DNA from: Sphingomicrobium sp.
Lineage (GTDB): Bacteria > Pseudomonadota > Alphaproteobacteria > Sphingomonadales > Sphingomonadaceae
Direction: 5' to 3'
NCBI GenBank assembly: GCA_036563485.1
Contig: DATCMI010000001.1
Location: 372,001-436,000 of the forward strand
Length of the DNA stretch: 64,000 nucleotides
The position numbers and the translations under genes were made by a program. Under the pieces are notes generated by a model. The model was not told where the DNA came from and made no database searches. It saw only the letters and a program-made list of their open reading frames with translations. Positions 1 to 7,166 of the stretch are shown piece by piece. The stretch's first letter is position 1. Every line of letters begins with the position of its first letter.

Positions 1-917
1 TGACTCCGGAAGGCCTGGTCGCCTGCCGCGATCCGCTCGGCATTCGTCCCCTGGTCATGGGCAAGCTTGGCGAGGCGACCATTTTCGCCAGCGAGACCGT
101 CGCGCTCGACGTTATTGGCGCCAGCTATCTGCGCGACGTCGAGCCGGGCGAGCTGATCCTCATCAACGACAGCGGTCTCCGCTCCTTCCGTCCGTTCCAG
201 AACGTGTCGCCCCGCCCATGCATCTTCGAGCATGTCTATTTCTCGCGGCCCGACAGCGTCGCGGAGGGTGTCTCGGTCTATGAGGTGCGCAAGAACATCG
301 GCGCCGAACTCGCCCGTGAAGCGCCGGTCGACGCGGACTTCGTCGTGCCGGTACCCGACAGCGGGGTGCCGGCGGCGCTCGGCTTCAGCCAGGCATGCGG
401 TATCCCGTTCGAACTCGGGATCATCCGCTCGCACTATGTCGGCCGCACCTTCATTCAGCCGAGCCAGGAAGTTCGGCACCTTGGCGTCAAGCTGAAGCAC
501 AACGCCAATTCCGCGCTGGTCCGGGGCAAGAGCATCGTCCTGGTCGACGATTCGATCGTTCGTGGCACCACCAGCGTGAAGCTTGTGCAGATGATGCGCG
601 ACGCCGGCGCGCGCGAAGTCCACATGCGGATTGCCTCGCCGCCGACGGCGCACAGCTGCTTCTACGGCGTTGACACGCCGGAGCGGGCGAAGCTGCTCGC
701 GTCGCAGATGAGCATCCCGGCGATGGCCGATTACATCAATGCCGATAGCCTTGCCTTCATCACCATCGAAGGCTTGTACCGGGCGCTCGGCCAGGAGCGG
801 GATGCGGCGCAGCCGCAGCGTTGCGACGCCTGCTTCACGGGAGCCTATCCGACCACCCTCACGGATGCCGCCGAGAAGGACGGCGCCGCGACGCTGTCTT
901 TGGTGGCAAGCCGCTAG
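1..917 (+). CDS. purF: amidophosphoribosyltransferase, C-terminal part (cut by window edge)
   Basis: Glutamine-PRPP amidotransferase makes phosphoribosylamine, the first committed step of purine synthesis. The frame is open to the left edge (first in-frame base 3, reading TPEGLVACRDPLGIRPL), so the Ntn-glutaminase N-terminus lies outside the window. The phosphoribosyltransferase loop VLVDDSIVRGTT is visible near 538-573. Cysteines in PCIFEH, HSCFYG and CDACFTG match the four [4Fe-4S] ligands of the Bacillus-type enzyme, so this is the Fe-S form. The stop lies 18 bases before the SDR gene start, so the two are probably co-transcribed. Confidence 0.96.
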   Translation, partial: TPEGLVACRDPLGIRPLVMGKLGEATIFASETVALDVIGASYLRDVEPGELILINDSGLRSFRPFQNVSPRPCIFEHVYFSRPDSVAEGVSVYEVRKNIGAELAREAPVDADFVVPVPDSGVPAALGFSQACGIPFELGIIRSHYVGRTFIQPSQEVRHLGVKLKHNANSALVRGKSIVLVDDSIVRGTTSVKLVQMMRDAGAREVHMRIASPPTAHSCFYGVDTPERAKLLASQMSIPAMADYINADSLAFITIEGLYRALGQERDAAQPQRCDACFTGAYPTTLTDAAEKDGAATLSLVASR

Positions 918-935
918 CCGCTACAGGCGCTGTCC

Positions 936-1652
936 ATGACTGATTCGAAGCCTTTCGAAGGCAGGCTCGCGCTCGTGACCGGTGCCAGCCGCGGCATCGG
1001 CGCGGCGACCGCCGAAGCGCTCGCCGCCGCCGGCGCGCATGTGATCCTCGTCGCGCGCAACGGCGCTGCGCTCGAGGAGGTCGAAGAGCGGATCCACCAA
1101 GGCGGCGGCACGGCGACCATCGCGCCGCTCGATCTCACCGATGCGGAGGGCATCGGCAAGCTCGCGGTGGCGGTGGCCGGACGTTGGGAAAAGCTCGACG
1201 TGCTCGTCATGAACGCCGCGATGCTCGGCTCGCTGACGCCGGTGCAGGATATCGATCCCAAGGAATATTCGCGGCTGTTGAGCCTGAACCTTCTCGCCAA
1301 TCAGGCACTAATCGCCGCGTTCGACGGGCTGCTGCGGAAGGCGCCAAAGGCGGACGTCGTCGCGCTTACCTCATCGGTCGGCGTCGAACCCCGCGCGTTC
1401 TGGGGCGCCTATGGATCGTCCAAAGCCGCGCTCGAGACTCTGCTCGGCGCCTATGCGGATGAGACCGAACATACCGGACGCTTCAAGGTCCATATCGTCG
1501 ATCCGGGCGCAACCCGCACGCGCATGCGGGCGCTTGCCTTCCCTGGCGAGGAACCGGAGACGCTCAAACCACCAGAGGCGGTCGCCGGCGCCATCGTCGA
1601 CCGTCTGTTGGCCGACGCGCCGACGGGCGCCAAAATGCGTGTGGACGCGTAA
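936..1652 (+). CDS. SDR family NAD(P)-dependent oxidoreductase
   Basis: Classical short-chain dehydrogenase of 238 residues, the usual length for the family. The N-terminal Rossmann motif TGASRGIGAA binds the cofactor. MNAAM is the NAG-like motif, and the catalytic Ser is followed by YGSSKAA (Tyr-x3-Lys). After the active site come PGATRTRMR and a C-terminus typical of the YciK-like branch. It follows purF closely, which is a known arrangement in sphingomonads as far as I recall. The substrate cannot be deduced from sequence. Confidence 0.9.
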   Translation: MTDSKPFEGRLALVTGASRGIGAATAEALAAAGAHVILVARNGAALEEVEERIHQGGGTATIAPLDLTDAEGIGKLAVAVAGRWEKLDVLVMNAAMLGSLTPVQDIDPKEYSRLLSLNLLANQALIAAFDGLLRKAPKADVVALTSSVGVEPRAFWGAYGSSKAALETLLGAYADETEHTGRFKVHIVDPGATRTRMRALAFPGEEPETLKPPEAVAGAIVDRLLADAPTGAKMRVDA

Positions 1653-1668
1653 GGCTCGCGCGGCGGAA

Positions 1669-1688
1669 AAGCTTCGGCTAAGCTTCGG
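1669..1688 (+). repeat. direct repeat AAGCTTCGG x2 before the LOV regulator start
   Basis: Two exact copies of AAGCTTCGG begin at 1669 and 1680, an 11-base period (one helical turn), and end 2 bases before the ATG of the LOV-HTH gene. The second copy contains the only purine-rich stretch (CGGAA) that could serve as its ribosome binding site. An autoregulatory site is possible but unproven. Confidence 0.4.
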
Positions 1689-1690
1689 AA

Positions 1691-2293
1691 ATGGCGAGCA
1701 GTGATCGGGATTTGATCGAGGCGATCGGCCTTAGTCCGGTCCCCATGGTGGTCAGCAATCCGCGCGCCAACGACAACCCGCTCGAGATCGTCAATCAGGC
1801 ATTCTGTGACCTGACGCTTTATCCTGAGAGGGACATCCTCGGTCGTAACTGCCGCTTTCTCGCCGGCGAGCAGACGGACGAGGGAAGCACGCAGCGCCTG
1901 CGCGAAGCGATCGAAGCCCGGCGCCCGATCTATGAAGAGATATTGAACTACCGCAGCGACGGCTCGTCGTTCCGAAACGGGGTGATGATCACGCCGCTGT
2001 TCGGCGAAGACGGCAAACTGGCGTGGTTCCTCGGGTCGCAGGTCGAGGTCGGGCCGGCGCACGCCGGATTCAACGACCGCCGCGCTCAGGCCGAAGCGCA
2101 GGTCGGTGCGCTCCCGCCCCGGCAGCGGGCCGTGCTCGCCGCCATGGCGCAAGGCTTGCTCAACAAGCAGATCGCGTGGGAGCTGAAGATCAGCGAAAAG
2201 ACGGTGAAGATGCACCGCGCGCTGCTCCTCGAGCGGCTCGGCGTCGGCACGTCCGCCGAAGCGATCCGCATCGCCGTCGAGGCGGGGCTCTAG
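1691..2293 (+). CDS. LOV domain - LuxR-type HTH blue-light transcription factor (EL222-like)
   Basis: 200 residues: an N-terminal LOV/PAS domain (about 10-115) and a C-terminal LuxR-type HTH (about 138-198). The flavin photocycle motif GRNCRFL is at 51-57 with adduct-forming Cys54, and the conserved Gln lies in FLGSQVEV. The HTH reads LPPRQRAVL ... GLLNKQIAWELKISEKTVKMH. This architecture and length match EL222 of Erythrobacter litoralis, in which blue light releases the HTH for dimerisation and DNA binding; the light function is inferred from that family. The gene converges on the phrB-cfa genes, consistent with a light-stress response. Start ATG follows CTTCGGAA. Confidence 0.93.
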   Translation: MASSDRDLIEAIGLSPVPMVVSNPRANDNPLEIVNQAFCDLTLYPERDILGRNCRFLAGEQTDEGSTQRLREAIEARRPIYEEILNYRSDGSSFRNGVMITPLFGEDGKLAWFLGSQVEVGPAHAGFNDRRAQAEAQVGALPPRQRAVLAAMAQGLLNKQIAWELKISEKTVKMHRALLLERLGVGTSAEAIRIAVEAGL

Positions 2294-2357
2294 ACCGCCT
2301 CTACGGGCCCAATCCCGTATCGTTGTTCGCGGCAAGTCCTTCTAAACGGGGACGAAC

Positions 2358-2397
2358 GGCCCTGCGCGCTTCTTCCCTCTTGTAGGCGTGCAGGGCC
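2358..2397. terminator. hairpin between convergent LOV and cfa genes
   Basis: Inverted repeat GGCCCTGC (2358-2365) / GCAGGGCC (2390-2397), 24-base loop, in the 111-base gap between the two convergent genes. There is no strong T-run, so it may act as a weak bidirectional terminator or an mRNA-end stabiliser. Confidence 0.5.
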
Positions 2398-2404
2398 AAC
2401 CCCC

Positions 2405-3688
2405 TCATTCGGGCCTCTGCTCAGGCTTTCGACGTGGCGCTCCGGCTTTTCGGAGCGTCACCTGCGCGACATCGATGGCGCCGCCGCGGAAGCCACCTTC
2501 GCAGTACATGAGATAGTAGCGCCACAAATTGTGGAACGCGTCGGTAAAGCCGACGAGCGCGCCACTCGCCACGGCCTGGTTGTAGCTGTCGCGCCACTGC
2601 CTGAGCGTTTCGGCGTAGTCGAAGCGGAAGCCTTCCCGCTCCTCCCATGACAGGCCGCGCTCTGCGGCTAATGCTTGGAAGTGAACCTCGTCGAGGAGGC
2701 AGCCGCCGGGGAAGATGTAGGTCTGGATGAAATCGGCGCTGCGGGCATAGCGCTCGAACAGCTCGTGACGGATGCTGATGAACTGCAGCCCCGCACGGCC
2801 GCCTGGTTTGAGGTTGCGGGCAATGCAGTCCAGATAGGCCGGCCACCAGCGCTGGCCTACCGCTTCCACCATCTCGACCGAGGCGATGGCATCGAACTGT
2901 TCATGAGTGGCGCGATAATCCTGCAGGCGGATCTCGACCGCGTCGCTGAGGCTGGCCTCGGCGATCTTCCGTTCCGCCCAGGCCTTCTGCTCCGTCGACA
3001 GCGTCAGGCCGACGGCGCTTGCGCCGCGCTTCGCCGCCTCCATCGCCAAGGTGCCCCAGCCGCAGCCGATCTCCAGCAGCCGATCGCCCGCCTTGAGATC
3101 CAGCCGATCGAGCAGGTCGTGGACCTTCTGCAGCTGTGCTTGCTCGAGGCTCTCAGCGGCCGAGCGAAAGCGGGCGGCGCTGTAGGTCATCGTCGGATCG
3201 AGCCAGGCGGAATAGAAGTCGTTGCCGAGGTCATAGTGCGCGGCGATGTTCTGCCGCGCCTTTCCTGGCGCATTGTCGCGGAGCCGGTGGGCCAGTGCGT
3301 TCAGCCAGCGGAACGGACCTTTGGCGCGGCCCACGTCCCCAAGCGACGCTGCATTGGCCGAGAAGATCTCGAAGATGGCGACCGGGTTCGGGCTCGACCA
3401 TTCGCCGAGCGCCCACGCCTTATACCAACCGACGGAACCCGAGGTGGCGAGACGGACGAGAGCCATCCAGCTCGACAGCTTGACCACCGCAGTCGCGCCT
3501 TGGCCGCGGAAGCCGAGCCGCCGTTCGGTGCCGTCCGGAAGCGTCACATCGATCCCGCCGCACTGCAGACGCTTGTCGATCTCGCCGACGACGCGCCGGA
3601 TGGTCGGCGCAGTCAAGCGGGCGAGCAGCCCGCCGCCGGTCGCGAAGCCGCGATCCGCCCGCACCAGATGTTCGCCGCGCGTCGACAT
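2405..3688 (-). CDS. cfa: cyclopropane-fatty-acyl-phospholipid synthase family methyltransferase
   Basis: 427 residues. Transfers a methylene group from S-adenosylmethionine to unsaturated acyl chains of membrane phospholipids. Family signatures include IAAHYDLGNDFYSAWLDP, followed by the SAM-binding glycine motif LLEIGCGWGTLAMEAA, then SVEMVEAVG and the C-terminal FIFPGG-like segment (YIFPGGCLLDEVHF). It starts 14 bases after the phrB stop and is probably co-transcribed. In Rhodobacter, cfa and photolyase genes are co-regulated by singlet-oxygen stress, which fits this pairing; no regulator of that type lies beside it here. Confidence 0.9.
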   Translation of the reverse strand: MSTRGEHLVRADRGFATGGGLLARLTAPTIRRVVGEIDKRLQCGGIDVTLPDGTERRLGFRGQGATAVVKLSSWMALVRLATSGSVGWYKAWALGEWSSPNPVAIFEIFSANAASLGDVGRAKGPFRWLNALAHRLRDNAPGKARQNIAAHYDLGNDFYSAWLDPTMTYSAARFRSAAESLEQAQLQKVHDLLDRLDLKAGDRLLEIGCGWGTLAMEAAKRGASAVGLTLSTEQKAWAERKIAEASLSDAVEIRLQDYRATHEQFDAIASVEMVEAVGQRWWPAYLDCIARNLKPGGRAGLQFISIRHELFERYARSADFIQTYIFPGGCLLDEVHFQALAAERGLSWEEREGFRFDYAETLRQWRDSYNQAVASGALVGFTDAFHNLWRYYLMYCEGGFRGGAIDVAQVTLRKAGAPRRKPEQRPE

Positions 3689-3702
3689 GCGCGGCTGGAA
3701 TG

Positions 3703-5031
3703 CTACTCGCGGCGGGCTCGCGCAAGCGCCCGTTGGCGGGCTTCCCTGTGACCGATCAGCGGCTCGGCGTAGCCGGAGCGGTCGGTGGGATCGTGGATCT
3801 CGTCGTCCGACAGATGCGCCAGCTCAGGCACCCAGCGGCGGATATAGTCTGCGGCTGCGAACTTCCGCGACTGGGTCAGCGGCGCCATGATCCGCGAGAA
3901 GGGCTGGCTGTCCGTCCCGGTCCCGGCGATCCACTGCCAGTTGAGGCTGTTGTTGCCATAGTCGGCATCGACGAGCGTATCCCAGAACCACTGGGCACCG
4001 CGCCGCCAGTCGATCAGCAGATGCTTTACCAGAAAGCTCGCGGCGATCATCCGCACGCGGTTGTGCATCCATCCGGTCGCCCACAGCTGGCGCATGCCGG
4101 CGTCGACGATGGGATAGCCCGTGCGGCCTTTGGACCAGGCAGCGAAGTCGGCGTCCGCCTGCCTGCCGGTCCTCCACCTCAGCTTAGCCTTGCGTTGATC
4201 GCGGTCGCCGATCTGAGGGTCGGCGAGGATGAGGCTGCGGGAGAAGTCGCGCCACGCTAGTTCCTTGCGGAACTTGGCGGCGTCGCCGCCCGGCAAGCGA
4301 TGCCACACCTGGCGCGGGCTGATCTCGCCGAAGTGCAGGTGGGGCGACAGGTTGGACGTGCCGACCTCAGCGGGCAGATCGCGCCGCTCGGCGTATCTCG
4401 AGGCTTCGGCGGCGAAGCGGTCGAGGTGCGTCTCGGCGCCCTGCTCGCCGGGGTACCAGACTGAGAAGCCTTGTGCCCAGTTCGGCTTCGTTGGGAGCAG
4501 GTCCCAATCATTGAGGTCGTCACTCCTCGGCACCCGCTTCGGCTTCTCGAACCGTTCCGGCGCAGCCTGCGGCTCCGGCACGTCGTGCTCGCAGAACGCC
4601 CGGTAGAAAGGCCCGTAGATGCGGTACGGCTTGCCGCCGCCGGTGAGCACCCGGGCCGGCGGCACCAGCGTGTCGCCGGCATGGATCACAAGTTGGCCGA
4701 AAATCTTTGTTTCGGTCTCGCGCCACCAGGGCTCGTAATGGGCGGTGGCGTGGATCGCCTCGGCGCCCGCCTCCGCCGCTATCTGCGGCACCAGCTCGGA
4801 GGAGCGGCCGCGACGGAGGATCAGCGCGCCGCGGCGCGCCTCGATGTCGGCCTTCAGCGCCGCGAGGCTGTAGTGCAGCCACCAGCGCTGGGCGCCGCCG
4901 ATCGCCCATTGGCCGGGCGTTTCGTCGTCGAGCACGTAGAGCGCGGCGAAGGCGCCCTGTTCCGCCGCCGCGGCGATCGCCGGCTGGTCGGCGAGGCGAA
5001 GGTCCTGGCGGAGCCAGACGAGCGAAGTCAT
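3703..5031 (-). CDS. phrB: deoxyribodipyrimidine photo-lyase (class I CPD photolyase)
   Basis: 442 residues. Repairs cyclobutane pyrimidine dimers using light energy and FADH-. The N-terminal photolyase domain begins SLVWLRQDLRLADQPAI (antenna-binding Rossmann domain, about 1-130). The C-terminal FAD domain contains TSNLSPHLHFGEIS, GYPIVDAGMRQLWATGWMHN and the signature GNNSLNWQWIAGTG. It sits between a membrane protein gene (52-base gap upstream) and cfa (14-base gap downstream), and near the LOV regulator, forming a light/UV response neighbourhood. Confidence 0.95.
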   Translation of the reverse strand: MTSLVWLRQDLRLADQPAIAAAAEQGAFAALYVLDDETPGQWAIGGAQRWWLHYSLAALKADIEARRGALILRRGRSSELVPQIAAEAGAEAIHATAHYEPWWRETETKIFGQLVIHAGDTLVPPARVLTGGGKPYRIYGPFYRAFCEHDVPEPQAAPERFEKPKRVPRSDDLNDWDLLPTKPNWAQGFSVWYPGEQGAETHLDRFAAEASRYAERRDLPAEVGTSNLSPHLHFGEISPRQVWHRLPGGDAAKFRKELAWRDFSRSLILADPQIGDRDQRKAKLRWRTGRQADADFAAWSKGRTGYPIVDAGMRQLWATGWMHNRVRMIAASFLVKHLLIDWRRGAQWFWDTLVDADYGNNSLNWQWIAGTGTDSQPFSRIMAPLTQSRKFAAADYIRRWVPELAHLSDDEIHDPTDRSGYAEPLIGHREARQRALARARRE

Positions 5032-5083
5032 GCCGCATCAACGCGCCGTCAGCGGCTCTGGCGACCCGTGCTTTGGGCGGTGT

Positions 5084-6022
5084 TCAGCAGGTGCGGATAG
5101 TCACTCCACGAGCCAGCCGCGAGCTGCGGAAGCGGCCGTAGCGCGCGTCGCCGATCGACACGTTGGCGGCGCAGCCGGAGCGGGCGACGCTGGCCTGCGG
5201 AAGGATCGACCAGTTCAGGAACTTGCGAAGCGATGGGGTTTCGCGGAGCGCCTGCCGGACGAGCGGATCGCGCATGTTCGTCGGCTCGCATGCGCTCGGC
5301 CCGGCGAAGCCGCTGAACGGACTGTAGGCGGCCCGGCGGTAGCAATCGCCTTCCTGCCAGACGAGGTCGCGCCGCCATGACCAAAAGGGCGGCGGCGAAG
5401 CGAAGATGCGGGTTGCGGCGGGCGCCGCGTCGAGCACTCGCGCCTTGGCGCGTTCGCTGATCGCCAGGTTGAGGCTGACGTAAGCGAGCGTGATCGCCAC
5501 AGCGATGCGCGCAGGCCGCTGCCAGTCGCCGTGGCCGCGCTTCTCCCGCCGCTTCGACCAGAAAATCGATCCGCTGAGCAGCAGCCACAGCCACAGGTCG
5601 ATGATGAACAGGCCGTCGGCGTGCCACCAGCGGCCGGAGAAAGGCGAAAAGAGCTGGACCGAGTAAGTGGTCAGCAGATCGAGATAGGGGTGCGTGAGCG
5701 CCCCGATGTAACAGAGGGCAAGCAACCACCAGGCCCGCATCGCCAGGCCGCTCTTGAACTCAGCCCCTCGGGAAACCTGCCAGCGGTCGAGCAGCCACAA
5801 CAATCCGAACAGGATCGGCGGCATGACTGCCACGCCGCCGACGATCCCGTGGGTGAAGCCGCGGTGGGTGGCGAGCGGGGTCCACGGGAAATTGCCGAAG
5901 AAGACGTCGATGTCCGGCATGTTGGCGCCGAGGATCAGCGCCGCGAGGCCCTTGCGCGACTTGGTCTTGAGGCCAGTCTGCCCCAGGACCCAGCCCGCCA
6001 TCGAGTGGGTGATGTTATCCAA
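5084..6022 (-). CDS. YdjM-like metal-dependent hydrolase / inner-membrane protein (DUF457 type)
   Basis: 312 residues with a TTG start (TTG GAT AAC ATC) 11 bases after the korB stop. The N-terminus carries the family motifs NITHSMAGWVLGQ, ANMPDIDVFF and HRGFTHG, then THPYLDLLTTYS: His/Asp clusters proposed to bind metal. Four hydrophobic segments are visible (GVAVMPPILFGLLWLLD, RAWWLLALCYIGALTHPYL, FIIDLWLWLLLSGSIF, IAVAITLAYVSLNLAI). In E. coli ydjM is a LexA-regulated inner-membrane gene; whether this one is DNA-damage regulated is unknown, though it precedes photolyase. Confidence 0.78.
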   Translation of the reverse strand: MDNITHSMAGWVLGQTGLKTKSRKGLAALILGANMPDIDVFFGNFPWTPLATHRGFTHGIVGGVAVMPPILFGLLWLLDRWQVSRGAEFKSGLAMRAWWLLALCYIGALTHPYLDLLTTYSVQLFSPFSGRWWHADGLFIIDLWLWLLLSGSIFWSKRREKRGHGDWQRPARIAVAITLAYVSLNLAISERAKARVLDAAPAATRIFASPPPFWSWRRDLVWQEGDCYRRAAYSPFSGFAGPSACEPTNMRDPLVRQALRETPSLRKFLNWSILPQASVARSGCAANVSIGDARYGRFRSSRLARGVTIRTC

Positions 6023-6033
6023 TTATGGCCGCG

Positions 6034-7047
6034 TCAGATCTGGTGCGGTTCCTTGTCGACCTGCCAGGTCTGGCCCTTGGCGACGAGCGCCTGCAGGTCG
6101 GCCTTCTTGCCCGATGCCGCGGCCGCATTCTGTTCGACCACGGCGCTTTCGAAGGTCGGGGCCGGATCTTCGTAGATGACGCCGAGCGCGACCGGGAACC
6201 CTTCCGGCAGGTCGATGAGCATCGAGGCGATGCCCTTGTTCTTGGGGTTGTGGACGATGACGGCGGGATCGTCGCCCTCGACCACCTTCAGCCGGAGGTT
6301 CTCGACATCGAGCGCGAGGCCCTTGGTGCCGCCCGCGAACAGCATCTTCTCGCCGGGCTTCAGCCACAGCTGCCGCTCCTGCGCGACGCTGCGCTCCGTG
6401 AAGCTGGCGAACACGTCGTCGTTATACACCACGCAATTCTGGTAGATTTCCACGAAGCTGGCGCCGCGGTGGGCGTGGGCTGCCTTCAGCACGTCCGGCA
6501 GGTTCTTGTGCACGTCGATGCCGCGGGCGATGAACCGAGCGCCCGAGCCGAGCGCGAAAGCGCAGGGCGTCGCGGGGCGGTCGACCGATCCGAACGGCGT
6601 CGACGGCGAGCGGGTGCCGATCCGGCTGGTCGGCGAATATTGGCCTTTGGTTAGCCCGTAGATCTCGTTGTTGAACAGCAGGATCTGGCAGTCGAGGTTG
6701 CGGCGCAGCACGTGCATCGTGTGGTTGCCGCCGATCGACAGCGCGTCGCCGTCGCCCGTGATGATCCACACGTCCAGCTCCGGGTTCGCGAGCTTCACGC
6801 CAGTCGCAATCGCGGGCGCGCGGCCGTGGATCGTGTGAAAGCCGTAGGTCGACATATAATAAGGAAAGCGGCTCGAGCAGCCGATGCCGGAGATGAACAC
6901 CGTCTTTTCGCGAGCGACACCGAGGTCCGGCATCGTCCGCTGAACGGCCTTCAGAACCGCATAATCGCCGCAGCCTGGGCACCAGCGGACCTCCTGGTCC
7001 GACGCCCAGTCCTTGGCGGTGGTGGTGACGGGGGACATGTCGTTCAT
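6034..7047 (-). CDS. korB: 2-oxoacid:ferredoxin oxidoreductase subunit beta (2-oxoglutarate type)
   Basis: 337 residues, thiamine-diphosphate-binding subunit. The motif CPGCGDYAVLKAVQ near the N-terminus is typical of KorB/PorB, and the TPP site reads GDGDALSIGGNH ... LLFNNEIYGLTKGQY. With KorA it converts 2-oxoglutarate (or another 2-oxoacid) and CoA to the acyl-CoA while reducing ferredoxin. Its ATG overlaps the stop of a 28-codon ORF by 4 bases (ATGA), so its translation is probably coupled to that small ORF. Substrate assignment is by family only. Confidence 0.92.
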   Translation of the reverse strand: MNDMSPVTTTAKDWASDQEVRWCPGCGDYAVLKAVQRTMPDLGVAREKTVFISGIGCSSRFPYYMSTYGFHTIHGRAPAIATGVKLANPELDVWIITGDGDALSIGGNHTMHVLRRNLDCQILLFNNEIYGLTKGQYSPTSRIGTRSPSTPFGSVDRPATPCAFALGSGARFIARGIDVHKNLPDVLKAAHAHRGASFVEIYQNCVVYNDDVFASFTERSVAQERQLWLKPGEKMLFAGGTKGLALDVENLRLKVVEGDDPAVIVHNPKNKGIASMLIDLPEGFPVALGVIYEDPAPTFESAVVEQNAAAASGKKADLQALVAKGQTWQVDKEPHQI

Positions 7048-7130
7048 GAAAGAGCGCCGTTAAGCCAGAGGATAAGGAAGACGACCGCGATCAGCAGCAT
7101 CACGAGCGGAAAGACGTTGATCTGTTTCAT
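7044..7130 (-). CDS. 28-residue single-span membrane peptide between korA and korB
   Basis: Unlisted short ORF filling most of the 119-base korA-korB gap. It reads MKQINVFPLVMLLIAVVF followed by LILWLNGALS: a short basic/polar N-terminus and one hydrophobic segment of about 18 residues. Its TGA overlaps the korB ATG as ATGA, the usual sign of translational coupling. A weak GGA lies about 10 bases upstream of the ATG. It could be a real micro-protein of the Kor complex or merely a leader that delivers ribosomes to korB. I do not recognise a named family. Confidence 0.55.
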   Translation of the reverse strand: MKQINVFPLVMLLIAVVFLILWLNGALS

Positions 7131-7166
7131 GCCGGTCGTCCGCGAAAGTTCACAATTGCCACGGCC

